The notes under the pieces were generated by a model, which searched no databases, was not told where the DNA came from, and was given only the letters and a program-made list of their open reading frames with translations. A stretch of DNA of 64,000 nt from Hysterangium stoloniferum. Taxonomy: Eukaryota; Basidiomycota; Agaricomycetes; Hysterangiales; Hysterangiaceae. Location: the NCBI GenBank assembly GCA_015178975.1, contig WHVD01000160.1, positions 62,001-126,000 of the forward strand. The letters run 5' to 3'. The position numbers and the translations under genes were made by a program. Below are positions 1 through 12,047 of the stretch, piece after piece; the first letter of the stretch is position 1, and the number at the start of each line of letters is the position of its first letter.

Positions 1-122
1 GGTAACAGGGATTTCCAATTGTCCTGTTGATAGTTGCAATATACATGGAGGTATTGTTCCAATGTCTGATTGATGCACTCGGTTTGTCTGTCACCTTTTC
101 CCGGTGATATCTGGATGTGAAG
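1..122 (-). mobile_element. Ty3/gypsy integrase fragment (fossil)
   Basis: This stretch is closely similar to 25055-25190, inside the integrase region of the chromodomain gypsy element in this window, and has the same orientation. It is cut by the window edge on one side and by an inverted-repeat transposon on the other. It is a broken remnant. Confidence 0.75.
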
Positions 123-1116
123 TTGTAATGTATTCAGGGGTTTCTCTTAGATAGCTCAATATATGCTATAGTGTCACAGAGTTTCAACAATAAAACAAGC
201 AAAGGTCCAGTAATTTAAATACTGATAGATTAATGAGCTGCACTATTAAGCTTAAACAACTCAAATCAATGCTTATTTTGATTATTGAAAGGTTCAATAG
301 AACTGTGTATGACTCTTTTAGCAAATAAAAGAACTATTCCTTGAGAATAGGGGCTAGAAGCTGAGTATATGCGCAGTAACTTAGCAGAGACTTGATATAA
401 AGCTTCGGATTCTTGTACATTTATTTGTAACTATTAATAGTTATTTAACAAGGTGTTAAATATTTTATTGATAGAGAAAATAATTTGTATTGGATTATCT
501 GAGTGTTTGTACTTGATTAATTCAATAAACTTAGGGCTGGGCCTTGAATAATCTAGTATTGGCAGGGAATTTCAGTAAGGATGACCTCATATTCTACTTA
601 TTATTTACCCTTTATTTATCAAATGATTCCCCTCTCTGAGACAAGGGTTCTAACCTCTTGCTTGAACATGAAGGTTCAAGGCCGCGGTCCTGGGATGGAA
701 GCAAACAATGAGTTGGCGGAATCAATTAATGACTCGGGTAGTCACATCCGTGACTTGTGTGACATCCCGACACCGGAGGCTTCTCTAATAAGTCACATGA
801 CTTCAAAAATGCGCAGACAAGTCTGCAGCAAGGTGCCGAAAAGCAATAACTAAGTAAATAAAATATAAATAATTAGTTAAAAATTATAATAAATTAATTA
901 AGTAATAATCGCATAATACGAGTCCATATATGCTATTATTTATGTGAAGTTAAAAGGAATAAGGCCTATTTTTCACAATAAACATAATAAAAATACAATA
1001 AAAAATTCGAGAAAATATTAAGTAATTCAAATAAAATTAAGAGAACATTATGAGATAATGCTGATACCTCACACATATATTGAGCTATCTAAGAGAATCC
1101 CCTGAATACATTACAA
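123..1116. mobile_element. Non-autonomous TIR transposon, copy 1 (about 1 kb)
   Basis: The ends form inverted repeats of roughly 42 bp with few mismatches: 123-166 begins TTGTAATGTATTCAGGGG and 1074-1116 ends in its complement. The interior is AT-rich. The only ORF inside (581-853, 90 codons) has no recognised similarity and is probably chance. A related copy lies at 26440-27444 plus 37978-38198: both share AGGTCCAGTAATTTAAA near the left end and TGTGAAGTTAAAAGGAA near the right. No transposase is encoded. The superfamily is not certain; copy 2 suggests a 3-bp ATT target duplication. Confidence 0.75.
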
Positions 1117-1204
1117 CCTGCCAGCACCCACGTGCATGTTGTGTTTGCAAATGTGCGTCCAAACCGGAGCAGTGCATTGTCGCTGCATCGTGCCCGGCAA
1201 TGCG

Positions 1205-1535
1205 CATGAGTTGGCATGTAATGCACTTCCTGGAGGAAAGAGGAGCATGATCAGAGCAGGACGAAGAGAGAAGGAATGGGTACACACACCAACTGGAGGA
1301 ATGAGAGAGGAGGCTGGAGGAAAGAGAGGAGGCCGATCAGAGGAGAACGAAGAGAGAAGGAAACAGTAGACACACTCACTGGATGAAAGAGAGAGGAGGC
1401 TGATCAGAGGAGGATGGAGGAAGAAAGAAACACAACATGCACTGGCTGGAGGAAAGAGAGAGGAGAGATGGAAATGGTACACGCACTCACTGGAGGAAAG
1501 AGAGATTGAGAAAACTGGTGACAGGCACAACATCT
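1205..1535 (-). repeat. Intron-like minisatellite, minus strand (third array)
   Basis: Read on the minus strand, this holds about six pyrimidine-rich units that end in CTCCAG or ATCCAG, carry three bases, then GTGCGT, GTGCAT or GTGTGT. The triplets include TGA, CCA, TTG and GAA. The unit sequence matches the array at 35316-36868. The TGA triplets and weak donors argue against coding. Open frames in this stretch are a by-product of base composition. Confidence 0.7.
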
Positions 1536-1555
1536 GTGTGACCATAACGTGGGCA

Positions 1556-1850
1556 AGCTAGGACACGAGTGAGTGTAATGTGCCCAGTTGCACAATGTGA
1601 GTGATGTGGGTGAGGTAATATGAGGTGAGTGAGGTGGCACGAGGTGAGTGAGGTAGTGTGATGTGAGTGAGATGGCATGACTTGAGTAAGATGGCGCGAT
1701 GTGAGTGAGATGGCACGACATGGGTGAGGCAGCACGATGTGGGTAAGGCGGCACGATGTGGGTGAGATGGAGTGACGTGAGTGAGGCGGTGTGACATGAG
1801 TGAAGTGGTGTGTCACATGAATTTCACATGAACGGCACACTGTGTGACCA
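1556..1850. repeat. Minisatellite, GTGAGTGAGRTGGCACGAYG-like units
   Basis: More than ten imperfect units of about 18-20 bp of the type GTGAGTGAGATGGCACGA follow one another. Open frames across it on the minus strand (His/Thr/Ser-rich) come from the repeat and are not credible proteins. Confidence 0.8.
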
Positions 1851-1904
1851 AGCATATTATGTCACGAATGTGATGGAACGTCACACCTGGGAGTGCACAT
1901 GACA

Positions 1905-2109
1905 GTAACTGGGGTGCCTATTGTGGGCGTGGGAACTCGAAGGCTCGCTTCACTCACAAATACAGACCATGAGAAGACGAAGGCTCACTTCACTCGCAGG
2001 TGACCATGGGAACTTGGCTGCTCACTTCGCTCGCAGATGCTGACCTAATGCTGACAAATAGTGACTAAGCAGTGCCCACAGACCCACTACTGCGAATTAA
2101 CTTATATGA
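1905..2109. other. Hairpin-rich spacer beside the Helitron 3' end
   Basis: Several short inverted repeats of the form GCTCRCTTCRCTCGC recur here, similar in style to the hairpins in the Helitron units at 27445-37977. Together with the minisatellites to its left it may be the 5' part of a further, truncated unit in tandem with the Helitron at 2110-8598. No gene is seen. Confidence 0.45.
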
Positions 2110-2262
2110 CAAGCTTAGGAACCCTTGCTACGCTGCAGGGCGGTCACTTTGCGACCGGCCCCACAACTTCGCTGCGGGCTCCAGCTTGTTGGGGGGCGAA
2201 GCCCCCCAAACCCCCCCGCATCAACAACTCTTAAGTATTTATCACAATTAAAATGACTTACC
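2110..2262 (-). other. Helitron 3' terminus with multiple hairpins
   Basis: On the minus strand this block contains GGGGGGC-TTC-GCCCCCC, a second pairing around GGTCGC/GTGACC, and ends in AAGCTTG. The same block closes all four Helitron units at 29342-29490, 31862-32006, 34210-34363 and 37825-37977. Helitron 3' ends normally carry one terminal hairpin; several in a row is unusual. Confidence 0.7.
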
Positions 2263-2338
2263 CCACCACTTTGCTATGCAAACCCCCCACATCCACAACT
2301 CATTGTTAGGAAAAAAACAATCAAAATATATCAAATTC

Positions 2339-5300
2339 TCAATCTAATAATACATCTTTGTACACTATATTTGCAGTTCTCTTTGACTCCTTCTCTAATA
2401 ATATTTTAACCCTATTCCAACTTCTTCCCCTTGAAAGTCCCACATACAATTGCCCATGTCCAAACACAGCCATTCTCAAATCTAATCCTACTAATTTCAA
2501 AGATTGTCCCTGTGATTTGTTAATGATCATTGCAAATGCCAGTCGTACTGGAAACTGAACCCGATGAAGTTTAAAAGGGAGTTCATCATCATTTGTAATG
2601 ATTTTAATCCTTGAAATAAATGCCTCTTCCCCAGCACATGGTCCAGTTAAGATCCACACCAAAAGCAAATGATTTTCCATTTTCAGTAGTCGCAATTTTG
2701 TACCATTGAAAAGTCCCATCTGTGGATCTATGTTCCGTAGTAGCATTAAAGGTACTCCTGGCTTCATCTCAAGTTGACTTGGTGAAATTCCACCAAAGTT
2801 GAGACTATTTAAATATTCCACAGGATAGACTTCTGCCTCCATGTCACCCTCTGCAGTATCAGCACTGTGGTAGACACGACTCACTCCAGGGAATCTATTC
2901 AGAAGTTCTGAATTAATTTCTTCCACATCTGAATTCCTAGGACACAGAATAGCACGGTCTAAGAAGTCTCCATCTTGCCAATCTCTTTGGTCTCCATCCA
3001 CATGGATGTCTGGATATATCTCAGCAATTAGATCAGACATTTCTGGACCACAGATCATATGAGGAGGGATATCCATTGTATGATCTAAAGGCAAATCCTT
3101 TCCATGGCCTACATCTAAGAGCCACTGAGCAAACTGATCAACCCGCATATTCTTTTTCAAGAAAAGTACCTTGACATGGTTCCAGAGTTGAGATTTTTGA
3201 ATACATTCACCAATAATCTGTTCTTTAGAGGCACGTTGTACAACAGGCAAAGTCTGCTGGAAGTCACCTCCCCAGGCAACAGGAATGCCTCCAAAGGGGA
3301 GAGCATCTTTGTTTAATACATCCCTTAGAGTTCTGTCGACTGCCTCACATATGAAACGTGACTGCATTGGAACTTCATCCCAGATGATAAGGCATACTTG
3401 CTTCATGAGCTCTGCCTTTTCTGAGCCCTTTTTGATGTGACATGAGGAGTTCTTCTCACAGGGAACAGGAATTGCAAACATGCTATGAGAGGTGCAACCA
3501 CCTTTGAGAATCATTGATGCAATTCCAGATGAGGCGACAGAAAGGACAATGTAGCCTTTGACACGACATGCATGTGCAAGAGTATTCTATACAAAGGACT
3601 TGTCAGTGCCACCTGGACCATTGACAGAGAACATTTTGCCCTCCCACTGCTCATCAACTGCCTTGATGATAGTGTCAAAAGCAACTTGTTGTTCAGGATT
3701 GAACTTTTCAAGATTGGCCTGGGCACTGGCATGTTCATGATCAAGATTATAATTCTTCTGCTCCCTAATGAGATGATTGCCAATGAACTGATCCCAATTC
3801 TCAGTGATTTGTGGCATGGTTGGATAGAGTGAAAGAGACTTTCCGGAATAGTGGAGGATTTTATCAATCTGATAAAGACCAAAGTCATAAATTGTATTAG
3901 GTGCTGAATTGTCAATGTTATATGTAACCCTCAGGATCCAGTCCAAATCATCACAGATAAATTCTTTGAACTCATTCCAGAGTTCTTGGGGTTGTGCAGG
4001 GGAGGACATGGTCAAAATGATGACAAACAACCTGCGAAGTTGAAGGCCAGGCTGTATGTGACTGGCTTCTCTGAGACACATGTTCCACTGGCAGTCATCT
4101 TCAAGCAAACCACGTGCAACACAGGCTTGTTTAAATGTGGGATAGGTCTCACCCTGAAAAGTCCTTAGATTTTCAAATGAGGTAGCACCTTGGACGACAG
4201 CCAGCAAAGTACGGAGGTGGAATCTTTTACCACTGGCAGCATTGACAAAATGGATGTGTCCTATGGAAAAACCACTTTGACGTGGCTTCCATGATTTAGT
4301 CCTAGCTACAAATGTAAAATACTCAGGAAAATCCATATACAATGTGTCCCTGGCACGGTGACCATTGTAGCCAATGAGATCCTTGGCATTAGCTTCAAAA
4401 TAAGCCATTAGAGTTGTGCCAGCATGCTCTGCCCTTTGTAAAGCCTCAGCAGGACCTTGATCGGCATCAAAAATGACAGTGTTTTCCCCAGGGAGGTGGA
4501 CACGAAGTGCCATTACTGCAGGAACCTGGGTGTGGAGTTCATTGCACATTAATTGCCAGACAGACTCATGTGCACTAACATATCGTGCATCAAGATACTG
4601 TTTAATCTCATCTGGTGTCTTTCCAACCTCCATAGTTGTGCGATCAGGGCCCTTGTAGCAGTATTTATGCATGTACTTCATTGATCTATTGGTAAAGACC
4701 AACTCGACATTGATATGGCACTCAAAGGCGAGAAGCAAAATAGGAGAGTAAGGAACAACATATCTGTTGTCATATATGAACTTGGGAGTTTGATAAACCT
4801 TTCCATTGTTGGGACGAAGGTAGAATGTATAGCCTTCCTGATTGACAATGGTGGCTTCACACCAATCCTTTGGGAAGAATTTACCACATGTACCATTGGC
4901 CATACAGGCAGCATTTGGATGATGAAGACCACAGGGGCCATGGGTCATGAGTTGACCTACTAAATTAAATAGTCTGGGATGTGTTTCAGGATCTGGAAAA
5001 CAGGCAGAAATAATTGAATCGACATCTGCAGGTGTCCTTGGCTTATCCTGCTCCTCAAACCATATAAGACAGTGCATGTGTGGAAGACCCCACTTTTGGA
5101 ATTCAATGACATGGATATGTGCTACCGTTTTACCAAAGATATGGCCCTCTGTAATCATTTTCAGCATTTTAGCTTTTTTGATAGCAAAGACATGTGAGAC
5201 CAAATCAGGGCGATCAGCAGGGGTCTGGCCAGGAAGCAATTCATGGGTGACCTCCTCCCAATTAGGATTAGCCATCATGGTGATGAAGCAGCTGGCATTG

Positions 5301-7456
5301 CCATACTTGTGTGCAATTGCAAAAGAATTTTGCAGACTTTGCCTCATATCCCTTGAACTGCCAGTAAATGAAGAAGGGAGTATGACCCTCTGACCAATAC
5401 TATTGGGATTGATATCATCATTTGAAAAAGCATCAACAACCTGGTTGTAGAGTTCTGCACATATCCTTGGTTGATTTTGACTCAGAAACTTCAATCTGCT
5501 CTGTTCTGTGACTGCCCAGGCATCAACAATATACTGCTGGAATAGCTTTTGTGCATAAAAAATGGTTTTGGCTTCATTTGCTCTAAGAAATAGGTGATAG
5601 GCATAATATTCACATTGGGTCACCTTACGACGTTTGTCTTCCTCTTCAGCCTGTTCATGCTGCTGTACAGCCTGGGGCTGCCAATTGTTATTTGCATAGG
5701 GAATGTCCCATGACCAACCACGCTCACCCCTGGGAAAGAGCATGACATAATGAAGGGGTGTACAAATGTCCTTCATGCAATTGATGGAAGGGCCCCCCCT
5801 TCTCTGAACAATAATATCCCTTGGTCACCCTCACCTGTATCACCATCTCCAGGAACAATGACTGCAAGGTCATCACCAGTTGGAAGGTTGTACCATCGGG
5901 GATCAGTAAAAGCCTTGTAGCTCAGTCTAACATGTAACCTTGGAGTCTCTGCTTGTGTCCTCAATTGCTCATGTGCCTGGCAATAGAGTGCTATAAAAGG
6001 ATTATATTGCTCCATCATGTCCTGCAAGTCAGAAAAGGTTTGATTGTTTAGATTTTGATTTGCCCTGTGATTCTGCCTTATCTGAAATGCATTCCCCAGT
6101 GCATCCTCACGTGCCAGTGCAGGATCATGGATGTAAAGCTGAGCATAACTGGGTGATACATCTTCCCTGTATGGGATTAAGGAACCATGCTCATGATACA
6201 ATCCACCATGTATTTTAAAGACATATGGGCCCCAACCACCTTGCAAGACAGACTCATCCAATTTGACACCAAGTGATATAAATGCAAATGCATTATTATA
6301 TGCACAAATATTTTTGCAAAATTCCTTGGCATTGTCTGTATTATTCTCAAGAAGAGACTTTAAGGTATGAGGGACTGGTTCAAGTATTGGAAGGATGATC
6401 TTTCCTTGCTTGCAACACTTGCCAAACTTTGGTGTTGTCCGAGAGCTAGCTGACAGACGCTCATCCATCCAGTGTAAAGCTCCACAGTGTGAACACTGTA
6501 TGTTCATATGTCCTACATCATGTCTTGGAAACCTGGCCTCCACAACAGGCTGCCGTCCAATGGGTAATTGTGCAACAGGAAGTGGAAGTGGAGGGATGGC
6601 TGCAGGATCTGGAATGGCTGGGGTGGGGCATTGACTGCAGGTGGGGCAATAGCTGGGGGTGGGGCAAGTGGGAAAATGACTGGAGGTGGAGGAATAGCTG
6701 GGGGTGGGGCCAACTGTAGCTGTTGCTGTGCATTTGCTGCTGGATGAACAGGTGGATGGTGATGCTGTGGTAGTGCCAACTGAAAAATGGGTACTTGTCC
6801 CTGAAGTGGTGGAACTGCATTAATAGGTGACCATGGTGCAGTGGTACAGATGGATGACCAAGCTGTGAATGTGGTGCTGACTGTAAAATTGGTGGCTGCA
6901 GTTGAGCAGGTTGCTGTAATGGTGGATGATTCTGAATCTGAGCAGCTGCATTTGCCTGTGCACAATGCTGTTCAGCAGGTTGTCATAATGGTGGCAAAGT
7001 AGCCAACCAAGCACGCAAAGCAGCTACTGCAGCAGAACCAACTGTAGGCTGGATAGATTGATCTGCAGGTGCTAATTGGGCATTTGGGGCCTGTGGTTGA
7101 ACAGGTACATTTGCTGCTCGATGACCCCGCCCAAGAGGTTGTAATGGTGGCAAATTTGCATACTGATCCCATAATGCTGCCATGGCACTACTCCCCACTT
7201 GGGGTGCAGGAGGAATCAAACCTTGCTGAGGCAACTGTGGTGGTTGTGGAGCAGCCACAAATGGATCATCAGATGAACCTGCAACAACAGAGGCATGTGG
7301 GAATGGTTGAGGAGGGGGTGGTACATCATAATGAGCCACAGCTGAACATCGATGGTGGTCAGATGGTGATGTCATCTGCAAATGTGCCCTATGTCTGTTC
7401 CGCTCCTCCTCCTGATCACGCTCAGGGGTTCGATCCATAATAGTAGAAGAATACAC
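2339..7456 (-). pseudogene. Helitron Rep/helicase (RepHel), decayed
   Basis: This would be the replication initiator and 5'-3' helicase that moves the Helitron. On the minus strand the order is a Pro/Ala/Gln-rich N-terminus (7456-6513), a Cys-rich segment CSHCGALHWMDERL (about 6490), the Rep nuclease with the HUH-type motif PHMHCLIW (about 5080) and tyrosine motif KYMHKYCYKG (about 4670), then a Pif1-like helicase. Helicase motifs are Walker A GPGGTDKS (about 3610; family usually GPGGTGKT), Walker B IIWDEVPM (about 3390), GGDFQQTLPV (about 3260) and the C-terminal INKSQGQSL...YVGLSR (about 2530-2430). The frame is broken: there are frame changes in the N-terminal part and near 5780, and one in-frame stop after the Walker A motif (about 3586). 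Two long open blocks remain (729 and 391 codons). The element can no longer make the whole protein from one frame. Confidence 0.92.
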
Positions 7457-8598
7457 TCAAGAAAAAAATGCAAGTGTGATATATCACAAAGAGCACTATA
7501 TGGCTTATCTGGAACCCAGCTGAGTTCCCACCAATTGAAATACCACACTGGGAGTCAATGAAAATACAAACCAAAAATCAAGCCAAGATTGGAATGCAAA
7601 GCAGCAGCAGCAGCAGACACGGAAAACCTGTAAAAGAGAGGGACAGAGTTGGAATGAATTCAGTCAAAATAAGTCAAAAAAGCAAAACATAAACCATAAA
7701 TAATTTTCACAGTGTCAGAGAAGATATCAATACTAACCTAGAAGTGTTTTATACCTTGCAGGGGGAAAGGAAATGGCAATAAATCCAAAAAGCCACACAA
7801 TGGAGGCTAATGACAACTGGATCAATTATTTCTAAGGAATAAATGGTGAAATTAATTACAGGGACAGGACTTACCTTCAATACTCTACTTATGCTCACAG
7901 AGATACTCACCAAAGCAGTGGAGAGTGCCAGGAAAAAAGAAGTCAGACAAATGGATCTAAAATAGCCCAAAAATGCAAAGAATAAAGCATAAATAATGTA
8001 AAACAGTATGAGGAAACACAAAACACACCTGTAATTTATAGAGTAGCCTTCAGACTATGTATATAAAGATTATGAATGAGAATAACTGCTGGGAAAGGTG
8101 ACTTTTACTGCAAAGAAATTATTTAATCATTAAAAACAGCAAAAAATAAGTAATAATAAGTACAGGCTCACCACACCTTTGATATTGACTGCAGAGTCTA
8201 AGAAAGCTTCAGAGAAGATGAACCTCCAATATAAAGGGTACAGGGCCAGTGGATGGCCAGTGGATGGCCAGATTGTAACTGTAGAATAATATATTTAATT
8301 ATTAAAAAAGCAAACTTAAATACAATTAAATAGAGGCCTTAACATGCCTTGGTATGGACCCAACTACCTTGATAAATACTCCAGAGAGTAGCCACTTACA
8401 ATGTAAAGAGCACAGAGTGGGGAGAGAGAGAGAGGAAGGGAGAAACCGTTGCAGCCTCAAGGCCCTAGTCTTCTGGCGGCTATGGCCGAAAATGCTCACA
8501 CGGTTTTCTCGCGCATCACAGAGTGTCACAAAATACTCCTGTGCTTGCACAAAAGCTCCCGCGGCGTCAAAAAAGCTCCTGTGAGTGCCCTATATTGA
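7457..8598 (-). other. Helitron 5' non-coding region
   Basis: This lies between the RepHel start and the proposed 5' terminus. It is AT-rich, with a short CAG repeat near 7603 and a duplicated GGCCAGTGGAT near 8250. At 8470-8598 it carries minus-strand GCGGGAGCTTTT and GGAGTATTTTGTGA motifs shared with the 5' parts of the units at 27445-34363. Small ORFs here resemble nothing known. Confidence 0.55.
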
Positions 8599-8874
8599 TT
8601 CCATGATGACTAAGGAGGTGGCTAAGCTGATGGTACCTTTTACCTGCCTTTTACAGAGGGAGTTTGGGCACTCCATGCCCTCACAGTGCCTGAAAACACC
8701 CATGGACCCACCATGCTACTTTAACTTTTTGGATGATGATAGACCTAACCATCCACCAAAGTTTGGGTCTGTAGCCACAGTGGTTCTTGAGTTATTCAAG
8801 AATATTTGCACAACTTTGAAGGGTTTTGTCACTCACTGTAAGTATTCAACCCTCTATATCACATGAACTAACCA
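8599..8874. other. Spacer with a repeated Tc1/MITE-like end
   Basis: The segment 8746-8850 closely matches 50090-50205, and both end in GTCACTCACTGTA. The TA after an ACTG terminus suggests the end of a Tc1/mariner-type MITE. The opposite ends were not found. The 93-codon ORF at 8585-8866 covers this repeat and is not recognised. Confidence 0.35.
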
Positions 8875-9281
8875 CCAGACTCCACCTGGACATCCTGGAC
8901 CTCTTGCTCCCAATCCATCTTTTCCCATTTGACATCTGGTTCAGTCTGCCCCTTGTTCCAAATATGTTTGACACCTGGCTTTATTGTGTTATTGTACTCT
9001 TGTTATGTCTTTTTGTATGTCTGATTTAGTAGTACAATAATCTACTAGTCTATATAGCCAAGTAGTTATTTGTACATACACTCCAATCAGAATATTGACT
9101 TAGTTTCTACTTGTCTTTTGTCTCTTGTATATTTTCAGAACCCATGGGTTTCCCATCCACTCCTGTCTGAAATTGGACAATGCGATCTGTGAAGATGCAG
9201 CACATAAGCTGAAGTCAAGTTCTTTCCCAGGACTGCTGCAGGTTTACCCCAGAGACCCACCTGTGAGCCCCACACTTAACA
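8875..9281 (+). mobile_element. LTR fragment (fossil)
   Basis: This contains the core GCAGCACATAAGCTGAAG (about 9198) shared by at least seven LTR copies in the window, and it ends in CTTAACA like the LTR at 51150-51961. The 5' limit is uncertain. It is a broken, non-coding remnant. Confidence 0.5.
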
Positions 9282-9668
9282 GAATGGTCCAAAAATGGGA
9301 TGATAAGAGAGCAGGATGAGAAAACAGGTAATGGATTAAAAGGATGAATATACAAGGTAAACCACAATTAACCAGAGTATGTATATGAAAGGCAAATACC
9401 AGAATAAAATGATACAAGGGATAATGGAAAACCATCACGACAGAAACAGGACAGCATGGATTGAAAAGGAAATTGCCAAAGGTGGAGTTCAGAATTTAAA
9501 AAAAATCCCACCACAGACAAATTGTGCCATATCTCTGGAATACATAAGTGGCAATTAACATGCTATGTATATGATATTGTATGGATGTATATGGATGTAT
9601 ATGTATATATTTGGCCTTATGACAGGCTATTTAATATTCAGTGAAATATCATTGCAATGGTTCCCCTT
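9282..9668. other. AT-rich spacer, no gene seen
   Basis: Short tandem ATATGGATGTATATG motifs occur near 9570-9605. No ORF or known element was recognised. Confidence 0.4.
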
Positions 9669-9673
9669 CATTC

Positions 9674-11795
9674 TGTTAAGGGTCATGCAGGCTCACAGAG
9701 GGTTTCCAGAGAAAGCCACAGATAATCTGGTGGGACTTGGCTTCAGTTTATAGGCTGTGCCCTCATGAGATCATGGTGTCCAATTTCAGACAGGCAGACA
9801 GAAAACCCAGGGAGTCCAGGTGTAGTTGATAGGTTGATAGGTCGGGAGGTCAGTCGGAAAGCCTGCAGGCTCTGATGAGGTTGATAGCATTGTGTTTCAA
9901 AGATGAGAGATGGTAATTGAGTGGGGTATATGCTAAGTTACTGGGGGAGAACTAAGTTGATTTTCTGACCAGATTGTATGTACAACATTAGCTAGGCTAT
10001 ATAGACTGTGGAATATATGCAATACCAAATCCAGTAATAATGAAGATCAAAACAAGTAATCATGAAATGAGACAAGTAAACACCAAACTAGGTGTTAGGG
10101 ATGGAATGGAATGGGAGTGGGGTCTGAAACGTGACAGGTCATTTGACCATAACAGGAATGGAGCTCAGTTAGAGAGCTGACAGGTTGTCTGGGTGGAGTC
10201 CAGTGAACTGGTACTTGGGACAGAGTCAGATATAGACAGGTTGATGTGTGTGGGTCCTGGTGGGTACTCTTGTTGACTGTACTTGGGTAACATATAGAGG
10301 GTCCAGATGCCAGCAGGCTTTCCGGTTCACTGTAACCTGGTGGGTATGTATAGTGAGTCAGGTGCATATAAGGTGGGGTCCAGATGCTGGTGGTTTTTCT
10401 GGTTAACTGTTACCTGGTATAGAGAGTCAGGTGCATTGTTAAGGGTCATGCAGGCTCACAGAGGGTTTCCAGAGAAACCCACAGATAATCTGGTAGGACT
10501 TGGCTTCAGCTTATAGGCTGTGCCCTCATGAGATCATGGTGTCCAATTTCAGACAGGCAGATGGAAAACCTGGGGAGTCCAGGTGTAGTCGAGTAGGTCA
10601 ATAGGTCAAAGGTCAATAGGTCAAAGGTCAATAGGTCAAAGGTCAATAGGTTGAAAGACCAGTTGGAAAGCCTGCAGGCTCTGATGATGTCAATAGCATT
10701 GTGTGAGATGAGAGATGGGGATGGAGTGGAATATGTTAAGTAACTGGGAGAGAACTTAGTTGATTTTCTGACCAGATTGTATGTATGTACAAACATTGCT
10801 AGAATATATAGACTGTGGAATGTATGCAATACCAAATCTGGTAGTAATTAAAGACAAAGCAGATAATCATGAAATGAGATAAGTAAACACCAAACTAGGT
10901 GTTAGGGACAGAATGGAATGGGACTGGGGTCTGAAACATGACAGGTCATTTGACCATAATGGGAATCGGGCTCCATTAGAGAGCTGACAGGTTGTCTGGG
11001 GAGTCCAGTGAACTGGTACTTGGGACATGGTCGGATATAGACAGGGTTGATGACATGAATCGAATTTCCTTCGATTAAGTCAAATAATAATTGTAATTTA
11101 TTCTACTAAACTGAATACAGAAGCCTCATTCGATGAAGTATAGATTCACCCTGTCAATGAAGTGAGAGGCTAATACCAGTTGTGAAGGCTTACAGATGTT
11201 AATGTTGAAGAAATTTGACAATCATGAAAGATAAGATTGAGAGATAGATTAATAATACAGATAACTAATATATGTACAATGGAGAGATTTTCTGACTGAA
11301 GTCCTTTGCTCTTCTGATTGCCCTTTTATGCCTTTCTTCCTTAAACTATGATTAAACTATGACCTATGAATGAAATCATATATGACATTGAAATGAGACA
11401 AGTCAAATGAAGGTCAAATGAATTTGAGGGTGTCGAAGATGTCAAATAGAATGTCGAGTCAGAATTGTAGTTGAAGATAAATTGATGGGTCAAAGATGAG
11501 TCAAAGAGTTGTTGAAAGTTACCTTGAATATTGTGTGACAATGTTATGACTGTGACAGTTGTAACAGTTGACATGCACAGGTCCCAGTGGGTATTCCAAT
11601 GACTGGTGCATGAGACACAGAGGGTTGGGCATAGACAGGTTTGACATCCGGGTCCCAGCAGGTTTTCCAGTTAACTGTAACCTGTTATAGAGAGTCAGGT
11701 GCATGTAGGATGGGGTCCAGAGCCCAGTGGGTTTTCCAATCCTAACATGCATGTAGGATGGGGTCCAGGGCCCAGTGGGTTTTCTGGTCCTAACA
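9674..11795 (-). mobile_element. Two tandem LTR copies flanked by a CATTC duplication (fossil)
   Basis: The unit begins TGTTAAGGG and ends CCTAACA, with CATTC on both sides (9669-9673 and 11796-11800). Two related LTR copies follow one another (about 9674-10436 and 10437-11795), both with the shared core around CTTCAGYTTATAGGCTG. No internal coding region lies between them. The second copy carries a nested insertion near 11058-11570. It looks like the recombined remnant of one LTR retrotransposon. Confidence 0.7.
11058..11570. mobile_element. About 0.5-kb insertion nested in an LTR
   Basis: The insert interrupts sequence that is continuous in the first LTR copy near 10240. GACATG occurs at both edges and may be the target duplication. 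The insert is AT-rich and codes for nothing recognisable. Its family is unknown. Confidence 0.45.
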
Positions 11796-11797
11796 CA

Positions 11798-12047
11798 TTC
11801 AACTCTCTCTATATTTGCATATAAGCTGGTGGAATTAATACTATGTATTCTATCTAAACATCACCTGAGTTGTGAGGCCTAATACCACCTTTTGAACAAG
11901 TTATATTACTCACTATCAAGTGTGCATACAGTAAGTGGCACAACTTGTCAGAGGGTGGTATTAAGCCTCACAGCTTAGGGTATATTCATACACAATATAT
12001 AGTATTAGTCCTAACAGCTTATATGCAAATTGAGGAAGAATTGAATG
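11798..12047. mobile_element. Foldback MITE, about 250 bp
   Basis: Arms of roughly 110 bp are imperfect inverted repeats: TTTGCATATAAGCTG on the left pairs with CAGCTTATATGCAAA on the right, and TGAGGCCTAATACCACC pairs with GGTGGTATTAAGCCTCA. The transcript would fold into one long hairpin. No coding region is present. Confidence 0.7.

Larger units (their letters stand above)
2110..8598 (-). mobile_element. Helitron (rolling-circle transposon), about 6.5 kb, minus strand
   Basis: On the minus strand the proposed 5' end reads TCAATATAGGGC (8598 downward) and is preceded by A. The 3' end reads CCTAAGCTTG (ending at 2110) and is followed by T, fitting A|T insertion. These ends match those of the four non-autonomous units at 27445-37977: 5' TCAATATATAG or similar, and a shared 3' terminus of about 150 bp packed with short hairpins. 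The element carries a decayed RepHel gene (2339-7456). Its 5' region at about 8470-8598 has the same GCGGGAG-type repeats as the units. The CTTG end departs from the usual CTRR, so exact ends are inferred. Confidence 0.75.

Noticed and set aside
581-853. A 90-codon ORF inside the first TIR transposon
   Set aside because: The corresponding region in the second copy is not conserved and there is no recognisable domain.
1404-1855. Overlapping His/Ser/Thr-rich minus-strand ORFs
   Set aside because: Produced by the GTGAGTGAGATGG-type minisatellite in three frames.
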